Positions 9,274-17,288 of a stretch of 64,000 nucleotides of DNA are shown here, piece by piece. The stretch spans positions 4,495,501 to 4,559,500 of the forward strand of contig CP064972.1 of the NCBI GenBank assembly GCA_016699405.1, written 5' to 3'. The first letter of the stretch is position 1; the number at the start of each line of letters is the position of its first letter. Source of the stretch: Holophagales bacterium. GTDB lineage: Bacteria > Acidobacteriota > Thermoanaerobaculia > Multivoradales > JAGPDF01. The notes under the pieces were generated by a model, which saw only the letters and a list, made by a program, of their open reading frames with translations, did not search any database and had not been told where the DNA came from. The position numbers and the translations under genes were made by a program.

Positions 9274-9290
9274 GGCAGAGCGGCTCTGCC
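9274..9290. terminator. hairpin between convergent genes
   Basis: Perfect 7-bp stem GGCAGAG/CTCTGCC with a 3-base loop, between the convergent GT14 gene and the large membrane-protein gene. A second small hairpin (CCGCC...GGCGG) lies just before it. Without a U-tract this is only a candidate bidirectional terminator. Confidence 0.45.
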
Positions 9291-9347
9291 CGCACCCTCC
9301 ACCCCGCCGCCGGCGGAGCTCGGACGAGGGCGCCGGCAAGGGTCGCG

Positions 9348-10856
9348 CTACGAACCGGCCCCCGGCGGTGGCACCCGCTCTGCCGGCAGGGCACGATAGA
9401 GCGACCAGGAACCCCGCTGCGCGAGCTGCTCGACGCGCCCGTCGGCGCCGAAGAGCGCGCGCGGCAGGATCGGCTCGCCGGCGTGCACCAGGAAGAGTCC
9501 GAACTGGCCACGCACGCCTTCCCAGCGCAGGCGCGCGGCCTGCCACTCGAATCCCGCCGGCAGCCGCGGCTCCGTCTCGGGACGAAAGCGCAGCGCGGTG
9601 GTGAACGCCGAGGCGAACGACACGGCGCTCACGCCACACCGCCCGACGGTGTAGCGCGCCCCCGAGTGCAGGTAGACGGGCGCGATCGACTGCGCGCTGT
9701 CGCGATCGAGCGGCAGGTAGAGCAGGCGCTCGCGCTGCGGCGCTGCGGCGAGCACCTCGTCGAGGCCGGCACTCTCGGAAGCGAAGGCGGCGATGCGCAT
9801 CGCGTTGGCGAGGAGCAGCAGGGCGACGGCGATCGGCAGGGCGGCACGGCGCCACCCTCGCGATCCCTCCCCCGGCGCCGGCGCCACGGCGATCAGCAGG
9901 CATGGGATCAGCAGGATCAGCATCCGCATGTAGAGATTGGCCGTCCCCATCAGGTAGTTCGGCGTGAACGCGTAGACGGCGAGCGTCGCGCCGAGCGGCG
10001 CCCAGCGCTCGGGAGCGCGAGCGAGCTTCGCCCCGGCGAGCCGGAAGGCGAGGGCAAGCAGGAGGACGAAGGCGATCGCCAGCGCGCTGTCGGCCAGGCC
10101 GGTGAGCAGGCGCGGGAGCTCGGCGAACCGCCGCGCCACCGGCGCGCCGTACTTGAGCCCGTCGCGCGTCGCTGGCTCCCAGCGCTGCAACACCGTGAGC
10201 CAGCCCGCCGCGAGGCCAGCCGGCACGAGGAGCGGCGCGAGCCGCCGCACCGCGGCGGCGAAGCCGATCTCCGGCACGACGAGCAGGCCGAGCGCGCCGG
10301 CGAGGAAGAACCCGCACCCTGCCGCGACGGCATGCCCGGCGAAGGTCACGAGCCCGACCGCTGCGAGCCCCGCCGCGAGCGCGATCGACGGCCGTCGCAA
10401 TTGGCGCACCGCGAGCCAGCCGAGCAGCAGGGCCAAGGGAGCGGCCACCAGGAAGGTGAAGAAGCCCCAGTCGAAGTTGGCGCCGAAGACGGCCGCGAAC
10501 GAGACGACGCTCCAGCGCTCGTCGCGACCGAGCTCGCGCAGCAACAAGCGCAGAGCGAGCGGCAGGGTCAGCAACCCGACGAGCAGCACCAGTCGCAACG
10601 CCAGCTCCACCGGCAGGACGAAGGCCAAGAGCGTCGCCGGCAGATAGCCGAGCCAATACGGGGTGAGCCAGTTGACGCGGTAGATCGCGCCGTACTCGCA
10701 GCGGCCGAGCGCCAGGTCGTGCAGGCCGGCCACCTGCGCGGCGTGCTGCGGCCAGTCGACCATCGGCAGGTCGGCCGGGAGCAGGACCGTGCCGGCGACG
10801 AGCAAAGCCAGCAGGAGCTCGGCCCACCCGCCTCCGCGCGACTCCGAGGTCGACAT
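9348..10856 (-). CDS. polytopic membrane protein (glycosyltransferase C-like, unassigned)
   Basis: 502-residue integral membrane protein. An N-terminal segment (residues 11-28) is followed by a periplasmic stretch with DLPMVDWPQHAAQVAGLHD, then about nine hydrophobic segments up to residue 360 and a soluble C-terminal domain of roughly 130 residues. An early D-x-x-x-H loop followed by many membrane spans is reminiscent of GT-C type glycosyltransferases, but no family-specific motif was recognised. The ATG at 10856 is used; the frame upstream is open but overlaps the divergent pseudopilin gene. Proximity to two glycosyltransferases supports a role in glycan assembly, by inference only. Confidence 0.65.
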   Translation of the reverse strand: MSTSESRGGGWAELLLALLVAGTVLLPADLPMVDWPQHAAQVAGLHDLALGRCEYGAIYRVNWLTPYWLGYLPATLLAFVLPVELALRLVLLVGLLTLPLALRLLLRELGRDERWSVVSFAAVFGANFDWGFFTFLVAAPLALLLGWLAVRQLRRPSIALAAGLAAVGLVTFAGHAVAAGCGFFLAGALGLLVVPEIGFAAAVRRLAPLLVPAGLAAGWLTVLQRWEPATRDGLKYGAPVARRFAELPRLLTGLADSALAIAFVLLLALAFRLAGAKLARAPERWAPLGATLAVYAFTPNYLMGTANLYMRMLILLIPCLLIAVAPAPGEGSRGWRRAALPIAVALLLLANAMRIAAFASESAGLDEVLAAAPQRERLLYLPLDRDSAQSIAPVYLHSGARYTVGRCGVSAVSFASAFTTALRFRPETEPRLPAGFEWQAARLRWEGVRGQFGLFLVHAGEPILPRALFGADGRVEQLAQRGSWSLYRALPAERVPPPGAGS

Positions 10857-10922
10857 CGCGGGAGACTCTAGCAGCCCCCTGCATGGCCGCCGGCCCGATC
10901 GTAGTAGCGTCCGTCGGAGAGA

Positions 10923-11345
10923 GTGGAGCCGAGCATCGTGGACCGCGCATCGAGAGTCGGGACTGCCGGGCAGCGGACGCCGAGGGCCCGCGGCCGCGCC
11001 GGGTTCACCCTCGTCGAGGCACTCGTCGCCCTGCTGCTCGCCTCCGTCCTGCTGCTCGGCGGACTGGCGATCCAGGGCGCCGAACGGCGAGCGGCCCGCC
11101 GGCGCGTCGCCCACATCGCCGCCGAGCGGGCGCTCGCCAATGCCTACGAATCGCTGCGTGGCGGCCTGGTGCCACTGGCGAGCGGAGAGCTGGTGGCGCC
11201 GACGCTCGGTTTCACCGGGACCCTCGCGCTCGAAGTCACCGCCGAGCCCCAGCCCGCCCTCTATCGCCTCGACCTCGTCGCGATCTACGACGCCGACGGC
11301 GTGCCGTCCCGGCGCACGCTCGAAGCGCTCCTCTACCGGCCATGA
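10923..11345 (+). CDS. type IV pilin-like/pseudopilin protein (GspI/PilV type)
   Basis: 140-residue protein with a class III prepilin signal: a basic leader, then G|FTLVEALVALLLASVLLL, where PilD-type peptidase would cleave after Gly27 and the glutamate at mature position 5 (Glu32) is conserved. The C-terminal domain is small and hydrophilic. It opens a run of three genes joined by ATGA overlaps, encoding a minor-pseudopilin set. The start is a GTG at 10923 with an upstream GGAGAGA; its short spacing leaves the exact start uncertain. Confidence 0.75.
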   Translation: MEPSIVDRASRVGTAGQRTPRARGRAGFTLVEALVALLLASVLLLGGLAIQGAERRAARRRVAHIAAERALANAYESLRGGLVPLASGELVAPTLGFTGTLALEVTAEPQPALYRLDLVAIYDADGVPSRRTLEALLYRP

Positions 11346-11890
11346 ACCCGCCGACGCCACGCACTCGCCGAAGCGCTCGCCGCCGTGAGCGCGGCTTCAC
11401 GCTGCTCGAGCTGACCGTGGCGAGCGCCTTGATGCTGCTCGCGCTCGCCGTCGCCACCGGCGCGCTCGTCGCCGCCGGACGCCTCTTCGCGCTCGCTCCG
11501 GCGAGCCTGCGGGGCGGCGAGCCGGAGCTCGCCGAGCGGCTGCTGCGCGCCGATCTTGCCGCCGGCGCTCCGCTGGCCGGGGGCGGACTGCCGAGCGACG
11601 CTCTGATGCTCGAACGCGACGGACTCGAGGTCGTCTGGGAGCTCGACGGCAACCGGCTGCGTCGCAGCGCGACCCCGCCCGGCTCGCCCCCCGCCGAGGG
11701 ACGCCTCATCCTCGACGGCGTTCTCCTTTTCCAGTGGCAGGCCCTCCCGGAACGCACGGTCGTCGTGCGCCTCGTCCGCCGGACGCCGGCGCCGCTCACC
11801 GCCGCACACCTGACGACGCCCGGCTGGTATCGCAGCGGCTTCGGGCTCGAGGCGATCGAGGTCGTCGTATCCCAGCGGAGGGACGGATGA
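11342..11890 (+). CDS. type IV pilin-like/pseudopilin protein (GspJ/PilW type)
   Basis: 182-residue protein. The leader RRRERG is followed by FTLLELTVASALMLLALAVA, a standard prepilin cleavage and assembly helix with Glu5 in the mature protein. Its start overlaps the preceding stop as ATGA (11342-11345) and its own stop overlaps the next start, so the three proteins are likely made in coordinated amounts. Position second of three and length fit GspJ/PilW-like minor pseudopilins. Confidence 0.75.
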   Translation: MNPPTPRTRRSARRRERGFTLLELTVASALMLLALAVATGALVAAGRLFALAPASLRGGEPELAERLLRADLAAGAPLAGGGLPSDALMLERDGLEVVWELDGNRLRRSATPPGSPPAEGRLILDGVLLFQWQALPERTVVVRLVRRTPAPLTAAHLTTPGWYRSGFGLEAIEVVVSQRRDG

Positions 11891-12291
11891 ACGCGCGGCG
11901 GCGCGACGGCTTCGCCCTCGTGGTCGTGCTCGTCGTCCTGGTGGTCGTCGAATCGGCGGCGCTGCTGCTCGCGGTGGCCCACACGCGGGCGACCGCACTC
12001 CATCTCGACACGGTGCGTCGCCTGCGCCTGCTGGCGCTCGCCGATTCCGCCGCCGACGCGACACTCGCCCGCCTGGCGGTCGACCCCGACGCCGCCGGGC
12101 TCGAGCCCACCGATTTCGGCGGCGGGACGATCGCCAGCTCCGTCGAATGGGTCGACGAGCATCAGCGTCGCATCACCGTGGAGGCACGCCTCGGCGACGG
12201 CGAACGACGCGTCGAGCTCGTCGTCGATGTCGCGGGCGGCGCACCCCGTGTCGTCGCCTGGAAACCGCTCGGTGTGGCCCCGGCGATATGA
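11887..12291 (+). CDS. GspK/PilX-like minor pseudopilin
   Basis: 134-residue protein starting with a very short basic leader, MNARRRDG, and a hydrophobic helix FALVVVLVVLVVVESAALLL. The mature glutamate at position 5 is absent, as is usual for GspK and PilX, which sit at the pseudopilus tip. GspK normally carries a much larger globular domain (about 300 residues), so this is closer to PilX or a reduced tip protein. It overlaps the preceding gene by ATGA. No secretin, ATPase or platform gene is nearby. Confidence 0.65.
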   Translation: MNARRRDGFALVVVLVVLVVVESAALLLAVAHTRATALHLDTVRRLRLLALADSAADATLARLAVDPDAAGLEPTDFGGGTIASSVEWVDEHQRRITVEARLGDGERRVELVVDVAGGAPRVVAWKPLGVAPAI

Positions 12292-12301
12292 TCGCCGCAT
12301 C

Positions 12302-14140
12302 ATGTCCGCGAAGCGTTCGCCGAGCCCCCCGGTCGGGCCTGACACGGGATCCGGCGTTCACTCCGAAGTCGGGAGGCCGGCGCCCCTCGGTCTCGCCGAC
12401 CTGTGCGATCCGCAGGACCCGGTCACCTGCCTGCTCGCCGCGACGCAGGAGCTCAACGCCGCCGACGACCTGACCTCGGGGCTGCGCCGCGTCGCCGAGA
12501 TCGTCGCCCGCTACGTCCGCTACAAGAGCCTCGGTGTGCTGCTGCTCGACGAGCTCGGCCGCGAGCTGCGCTTCGCCGTGGCGATCGGCTATCCGCCCGA
12601 AGTCGTCGAGCATTGGCGGTTCGGGCTGGGACAGGGGGTGATCGGCACGGCCGCGGCCAGCGGCCGACCGGTCCGGGTCGACGACGTGCGGACCGACCCG
12701 CGCTATATCGACGCCGGCGAGAAGATCGTCGCCGAGCTGGCGCTGCCGCTCGTCGCCAAGGGACGCACCGTCGGCGTCCTGACGCTCGGCAGCGAGGAGG
12801 CCGGCGCCTTCTCCGCCGCGCACGAACGGCTGCTCTCTTTCCTCGCCGGACACTTGGCCAGCGCCATCGAGACGGCCCAGCTCTACCAGAACACACGCGA
12901 GCAGGCACGCACCCTCTCTCTCCTGCACGAGATCAGCCGCGAGCTCAACTCGCTGCTCGACCGCCGCCAGCTCCTCGAGCGGGTCGGCGTGGCGATCCGC
13001 CGGCTGATCGACTACGACCTCTTCTCGGTGCTCCTGTGGAACGAACAGCGCCGGATCCTCGAGCCCTGGCTCTCGGTGGCGCGCGAGGACGGCGCCACCG
13101 TCGAGCTGCCGTCGGTGGCGCTCGGCGTCGGCCTCTGCGGCACGGCAGCGGCGTTGCGCCAGCCGCTGCGCGTGGCCAACGTTCACGTCGACCCGCGCTA
13201 CGTGCGCGGTGCCGCCGGCTTCGACGTGCGCTCCGAGCTCGTGGTGCCGCTGGTCTACAAAGACCGGCTGCTCGGCGTGCTCGACCTCGAGAGCCTCGCC
13301 TACGACGCCTTCACGGCGCAGCACGAGCAGCTCCTCGCGACGCTCGCCGGAGCGCTCGCCGTGTCGCTCGAGAACGCCCGGCTCTACGAGCAGTTGCAGG
13401 AAGAGGAGCGGCGAATCCGCGAGGACCTCGCCACCGCCCGGCAGATTCAGCGCCAGCTCCTGCCGAAGACGACGCCCTGGGTGCCCGGGCTGCAGATCGG
13501 CGTGGCGTTCGAGCCGGCGCGCGACCTCGGCGGCGACTTCTACGACTTCCTCGACACCGGCGACGGTGCCGTCGCCTTCGCCGTCGGCGACGTCTCGGGC
13601 AAGGCGACCGCCGCGGCGCTCTACGGCTCCTTCGCCGTCGGGCTGCTGCGCGAGCACTACGCGCAGCTGCGGCCGAGCCCCGGCCGCATGCTCACGGGGC
13701 TCAACGACAAGCTGCGCCTGCTCGGCATCGACAACCGCTTCCTGGCGATGATCTACGCCGTCTACGAGTCGGTGAGCAAGCGGCTGGTGCTCGCCAATTC
13801 CGGCCTGCCGCTCCCCTACCTGGTGCGCGGCGGCGTGGTGACGCGACTGGCGACCGTCGGCACGCCGCTCGGCCTGCTCGCCGGCCGGCGCTACGAGGAG
13901 CTCGAGCTGCGGCTCGAGGTCGGCGATGTCGTCGTGCTGGCCACCGACGGCATCGAGGAGAGCCACGACGCCAAGGGACGCGAGCTCGGCGGCGACCGCG
14001 TCGCGACCGAGCTCGCCGCACTCGCCGCCGCCGGCGCACGGGACATCGCCCACGCCGTCCTCGACCTCGGTCGCCGCCACACCGGCCCGGCCGAGGCCTC
14101 GGACGACCGCACGGTGCTGGCGCTGAAGCTCCTCGCCTGA
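12302..14140 (+). CDS. GAF-GAF-PP2C (RsbU/SpoIIE-type) serine phosphatase
   Basis: 612-residue cytosolic signalling protein. Two GAF domains (about residues 45-190 and 215-360) are followed by a coiled linker (EEERRIREDLATARQIQRQL) and a PP2C-type phosphatase domain from about 400 to the end. The GGDFYDFLDTGDG block and the VLATDGIEESHDAKGRELGG block contain the metal-binding aspartates. Such proteins dephosphorylate anti-sigma-antagonists in partner-switching pathways; the GAF domains would sense a small ligand or light. No anti-sigma kinase gene is adjacent, although a small SpoIIAA/STAS-like protein lies at 51062-51433. The ATG at 12302 follows the pseudopilin stop by ten bases. Confidence 0.88.
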   Translation: MSAKRSPSPPVGPDTGSGVHSEVGRPAPLGLADLCDPQDPVTCLLAATQELNAADDLTSGLRRVAEIVARYVRYKSLGVLLLDELGRELRFAVAIGYPPEVVEHWRFGLGQGVIGTAAASGRPVRVDDVRTDPRYIDAGEKIVAELALPLVAKGRTVGVLTLGSEEAGAFSAAHERLLSFLAGHLASAIETAQLYQNTREQARTLSLLHEISRELNSLLDRRQLLERVGVAIRRLIDYDLFSVLLWNEQRRILEPWLSVAREDGATVELPSVALGVGLCGTAAALRQPLRVANVHVDPRYVRGAAGFDVRSELVVPLVYKDRLLGVLDLESLAYDAFTAQHEQLLATLAGALAVSLENARLYEQLQEEERRIREDLATARQIQRQLLPKTTPWVPGLQIGVAFEPARDLGGDFYDFLDTGDGAVAFAVGDVSGKATAAALYGSFAVGLLREHYAQLRPSPGRMLTGLNDKLRLLGIDNRFLAMIYAVYESVSKRLVLANSGLPLPYLVRGGVVTRLATVGTPLGLLAGRRYEELELRLEVGDVVVLATDGIEESHDAKGRELGGDRVATELAALAAAGARDIAHAVLDLGRRHTGPAEASDDRTVLALKLLA

Positions 14141-14141
14141 G

Positions 14142-14159
14142 AGGTGCCAGCCACTTCTC
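14142..14159 (-). repeat. REP-like element upstream of the RAYT gene
   Basis: Read on the minus strand this is GAGAAGTGGCTGGCACCT, identical over all 18 bases to 26454-26471 and close to the GAGAAKCGCCTGGCACCT copies elsewhere. It begins two bases after the phosphatase stop and sits about 35 bases before the transposase start, the position expected for a REP flanking its RAYT gene. Confidence 0.8.
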
Positions 14160-14194
14160 GCAAGATCGCAGCGGCGAAAGTCGTCCTAGGAGGC

Positions 14195-15118
14195 ATGGGA
14201 CGACGACTCCGTTACATTCCCCCAGGCGGCGCCATGGTCGAGGTGACCAGCCGCGCGATCCACTCACGGTACCTGCTGCGTCCATCTCCCCTTCTGCGGG
14301 AGCTCACGCTCGGCATTCTCGGGCGTGCCCAGCGCCTCTACCCGGTGACCCTCCACGGGTTCGTGTTCCTTTCGACCCACTACCACCTGCTACTGACCGT
14401 CGACGATGCCCGGCAACTTGCCCGCTTCGTCGGCTACTTGAACTCCAACCTCGCGCGCGAGGTCGGCCGGCTCCACCATTGGCCTGAACGACTCTGGGGC
14501 CGACGATACGAGGCGATCGTCGTCAGCAACGAGGAGGAAGCCCAGGTCGGGCGACTGCACTACTTGCTCCAGCAGGGCTGCAAAGAGGGGCTGATCGGCG
14601 ATCCGCGCGATTGGCCCGGCGCCACCAGTGTCCCCGCGATGCTCGACGGTGGCCAGCTGACCGGTACCTGGTTCGACCGCACCGCCGAGTGGAGAGCGAA
14701 TCGAGATCGTAGCCATCGGAGGACGTTCCCTCAGCAGGAGCGAGTCGTCCTTCATCCACTGCCCGCCTGGAGCGAGGTGCCCGAGGCGGCCTACCGGCAA
14801 CGGATCCGCGACTTGGTCGACGCCATTCGGGCCGACACGACAGCCCGAGCGAAAGCGAGCCGCCGTCCGCCCCTCGGCGTCGCCACCGTGCTTCGGCTGA
14901 ATCCGCACCAGGTCGCAGCGAGCAGCACCCGATCGCCGGCACCTCTGGTGCACACGGCGAGCCGCGATGCGTTCCTTGCCTTTCGCCGGGCCTTCGGCTG
15001 CTTCGTGGCCGCCTACCGCGGTGCTTCCGCGGCGTTGCGCTCAGACCCCACCGCCTGGACATTTCCCTCCGGCTGTTTCCCTCCCGCCCATCCTTTCGTC
15101 CCTGCGGCAACCGGCTGA
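14195..15118 (+). CDS. REP-associated tyrosine transposase (RAYT, Y1_Tnp/IS200-like)
   Basis: 307-residue protein with the Y1/HUH nuclease domain: strand VTLHGFVFLSTHYHLLL carries the metal-binding HYH pair (His62, His64), and Tyr123 in LHYLLQQGCKEGLI is the probable catalytic tyrosine. RAYTs nick single-stranded DNA at REP repeats. The ATG at 14195 has an excellent AGGAGG at 14188-14193; the longer GTG start at 14144 would lie inside the REP element. REP-like copies flank the gene at 14142 and 15339. No transposon ends or target duplication are visible, so it appears to be a single-copy domesticated-type RAYT. The C-terminal 100 residues are family-variable and end rich in Pro, Ala and Phe. 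Confidence 0.88.
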   Translation: MGRRLRYIPPGGAMVEVTSRAIHSRYLLRPSPLLRELTLGILGRAQRLYPVTLHGFVFLSTHYHLLLTVDDARQLARFVGYLNSNLAREVGRLHHWPERLWGRRYEAIVVSNEEEAQVGRLHYLLQQGCKEGLIGDPRDWPGATSVPAMLDGGQLTGTWFDRTAEWRANRDRSHRRTFPQQERVVLHPLPAWSEVPEAAYRQRIRDLVDAIRADTTARAKASRRPPLGVATVLRLNPHQVAASSTRSPAPLVHTASRDAFLAFRRAFGCFVAAYRGASAALRSDPTAWTFPSGCFPPAHPFVPAATG

Positions 15119-15437
15119 GCCGTCGGAATCGGCCACAACTGATCCGGGGGCACGACAGCTCTCGAAAAGCCGTCCTTCCGGAGGATTTCCCGATCCTCCT
15201 CGGTAAGTCGCCGGCTGAGACCAGAAAAGCCCCCTCCGTGAGGAGTTTCGGTGCTGGGAACACCCTCCGATCGACCGCAACCGAGCGCCGTCATTCGCTC
15301 CCGATGCGGCTTCGATCACTCCGATCTCCCTCGGTGAGGAGAAGCGCCTGGCACCTTGGGGCGGGCACCTCGGGGCGGACGGGCGAAACCCGGAGGTCGC
15401 TCGAGGAGTACAACAGGCGAGAGCCCCGATTCCGCCC
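15119..15437. other. hairpin-rich intergenic leader with a REP-like copy
   Basis: No gene is seen here. The stretch holds several short self-complementary motifs: TTCCGGAGGA near 15177, CTCCGTGAGGAG near 15235, and CTCCCTCGGTGAGGAG near 15326. A REP-like copy lies at 15339-15356. It forms the upstream region of the regulator starting at 15438. Confidence 0.4.
15339..15356 (+). repeat. REP-like element
   Basis: GAGAAGCGCCTGGCACCT, matching the copy at 58065-58082 exactly. It is followed by an imperfect 14-base tandem (15350-15363 and 15364-15377), each unit starting GGCACCT. It lies about 80 bases upstream of the NtrC-like gene. Confidence 0.75.
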
Positions 15438-16886
15438 ATGACCGCCGCCCGCGCCCACGATGCACCACCGATCCTGCTGGTCGAGGCCGACCCTTCGGCT
15501 GCCCGGAGCTTCGCCCGAGCCTTCTCGGACCAGGGCATCTTCCTCCGCCTCGCGGACGACGCCGTCGGGGTCCTTGCGACGCTTGCTCGCGAACCGTTCG
15601 CCCTGGTCGTTCAGGATCTCGGCCGGCTGACGGCCGGTCACTCGGCCAACGGGCGAATCGAGCTGTTTCGCGCCATTCGCCGGATTCGCCCTCAATTGCC
15701 GATCCTCCTGCTCGCCTCCTGGAGTGCCAACGACCTCGCGGCTCAACTGCTCGGCGAGGGCGCCGTCGACTACCTGTCGATGCCCTGCAACGAAGATCGT
15801 CTCGCGTCGACCGCTCTCCGGCTCCTCCTTGCGCTCGACCGCAGCCCCCTGGCTGCCGCCCGCGCGGACCTCGCCGCCCGTGTCGACCTCTGCGGCGCCG
15901 CCTACGGAACCCCGAGCTTTCACCAACTCGTGCTGTCCGCCGTGCGAGCCGCCCCATTCCATACCCCGGTGCTGATCACCGGGGCGCGCGGCAGCGGGCG
16001 CAGCCACCTCGCCCGGATCGTCCAGGCAAACTCGCCGCGGCGTGGACTGCCCTTTCTGCGCATCGAGGGCGCCACCCTCACGGTCGATCAGATCGCTGGC
16101 TGGCGTCGCAGCGAGCGCCCCGTTCGAGGAGCGCCAGCGGTCGATCGCGCCGATCCCCCCCGGGGCGGCGGCACGGTGCTCGTCGAAAATGTCCACGAGC
16201 TCACACCGGCTGCCCAGGCGGCGCTTCTGGACTTCCTGCGGGGGGGCGATGCGGCCCGTGGAGAACGCGGAATCGACCCGGACGTCGATGTGCGCCTGAT
16301 CGCGACCGCCTCCGAGAACCTGCAACTAGCGGTGCGCAGCGCGACCTTCTCGCGGGCGCTCCACCGGCAGCTGGCCGAAATCGAGCTCGTGGTCCCGCCG
16401 CTCAGCGAACGTCCTGCCGACACCGTGGCGCTGGCGCGCAGCTTCCTCGCCGATCTGCCGGCCCGACATGGCGCGGCGTGGAGCCTCGACGAGGGGGCGG
16501 AGCGGGCCTTGGCACACGCCCGCTGGCCGGACGGTAGCCGCGGACTGAAGCAGGCTGTGATGCGGGCGGGGGAGATCTCAGAGTCCCCCAACCTGACCGC
16601 CGCAGCGTTCGGCTTGATGGCACCGGCAAAGCTCACCCACGACGGCGAGAATCGCCTGGCACCTCTCCGGGCACCTCTCCGAGCGGAGCCAGCGGCCACA
16701 CACGAGAATCGCCTGGCACCTTACGAGGAGGGGGAGGAGCGTCGGCGACTCGAAGAGGCCCTCGCTCGCCACGGCGGCATCGTCTCCCGTGCAGCCGAGT
16801 CCCTCGGTCTCAGCCGCCAGTCCTTCTACCGCCGACTCCAGCGGCACGGGCTGTCGGCCCCCTCCACTTCGTCGCCCAACCCCTGA
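15438..16886 (+). CDS. degenerate NtrC-family response regulator (REC-AAA+-Fis HTH)
   Basis: 482 residues. A receiver domain (about 10-125) keeps a plausible phospho-acceptor, Asp60. An AAA+ domain (about 150-365) and a C-terminal Fis-type helix-turn-helix (AAESLGLSRQSFYRRLQRHG) follow. The AAA+ part is degenerate: Walker A reads GARGSGRS with Arg188 in place of the usual lysine, and the GAFTGA sigma-54 contact loop is missing, replaced by a short WRRSERPVRG stretch. The Walker B-like segment GGTVLVENVHEL remains. It may therefore bind DNA without activating sigma-54 polymerase, or use another mechanism. Residues 404-428 in the linker before the HTH are encoded by two in-frame REP-like copies, giving a repeated ENRLAP. 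Confidence 0.82.
   Translation: MTAARAHDAPPILLVEADPSAARSFARAFSDQGIFLRLADDAVGVLATLAREPFALVVQDLGRLTAGHSANGRIELFRAIRRIRPQLPILLLASWSANDLAAQLLGEGAVDYLSMPCNEDRLASTALRLLLALDRSPLAAARADLAARVDLCGAAYGTPSFHQLVLSAVRAAPFHTPVLITGARGSGRSHLARIVQANSPRRGLPFLRIEGATLTVDQIAGWRRSERPVRGAPAVDRADPPRGGGTVLVENVHELTPAAQAALLDFLRGGDAARGERGIDPDVDVRLIATASENLQLAVRSATFSRALHRQLAEIELVVPPLSERPADTVALARSFLADLPARHGAAWSLDEGAERALAHARWPDGSRGLKQAVMRAGEISESPNLTAAAFGLMAPAKLTHDGENRLAPLRAPLRAEPAATHENRLAPYEEGEERRRLEEALARHGGIVSRAAESLGLSRQSFYRRLQRHGLSAPSTSSPNP
16647..16664 (+). repeat. REP-like element inside coding sequence, copy 1
   Basis: GAGAATCGCCTGGCACCT, encoding ENRLAP in the linker of the NtrC-like regulator. It overlaps a perfect 12-base tandem, GGCACCTCTCCG twice, at 16658-16681. 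Confidence 0.8.
16704..16721 (+). repeat. REP-like element inside coding sequence, copy 2
   Basis: Identical 18-base sequence to copy 1, exactly 57 bases (19 codons) downstream, so the reading frame is preserved and ENRLAP is repeated. Confidence 0.8.
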
Positions 16887-16970
16887 ATCCCGCGGCTCTC
16901 GCGACCCGCCTCGTCGGCCGGATCGTTGCCCCGGCGCTTCGTGGAACCGGAGCCCCGTTCTCACGTATTG

Positions 16971-16986
16971 GAACCCCAGGAGGTTC
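16971..16986 (+). promoter_or_regulatory. ribosome-binding site inside a small hairpin
   Basis: GAACC (16971-16975) can pair with GGTTC (16982-16986), enclosing or overlapping the AGGAGG at 16978-16983 just before the pspC-like ATG at 16991. This could modulate translation, but a 5-bp stem may be chance. Confidence 0.3.
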
Positions 16987-16990
16987 GACG

Positions 16991-17203
16991 ATGAGCACCA
17001 CCCCTCGCCCCCTGCGCCGTTCCCGCAACCACCGCATGATCGCCGGAGTCATCGGCGGTCTCGCCGCCTTCTTCGGACTCGATCCGACCACGCTCCGCGT
17101 CGTCTACGTGATCGGCTCGATCCTCTCCGCCGCCTTTCCCGGGATCCTCGTCTACCTGCTCCTCTGGCTCGTCATGCCGCTCGACGAGCCCGTCGCCGGA
17201 TGA
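16991..17203 (+). CDS. PspC domain protein
   Basis: 70-residue inner-membrane protein. After a basic N-terminus it reads NHRMIAGVIGGLAAFFGLDPTTLRVVYV, the diagnostic PspC block, followed by one long hydrophobic segment (ILSAAFPGILVYLLLWLVMPL). PspC proteins sense or respond to membrane stress; this is a stand-alone minimal version with no pspA neighbour. An AGGAGG sits 8 bases before the ATG. Confidence 0.85.
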   Translation: MSTTPRPLRRSRNHRMIAGVIGGLAAFFGLDPTTLRVVYVIGSILSAAFPGILVYLLLWLVMPLDEPVAG

Positions 17204-17288
17204 GAATCGTCCCCGGCAACTCGACCTGAGACCCTCCGGTTGGCGGCGCGAGTAGACTCTCCGCCGCCATCCGCCCTTCGGAGGCCTC

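Noticed and set aside
15339..15377. TGGCAC in REP-like copies as a sigma-54 -24 element
   Set aside because: No TGC/TTGC -12 element occurs at the required spacing in any copy.
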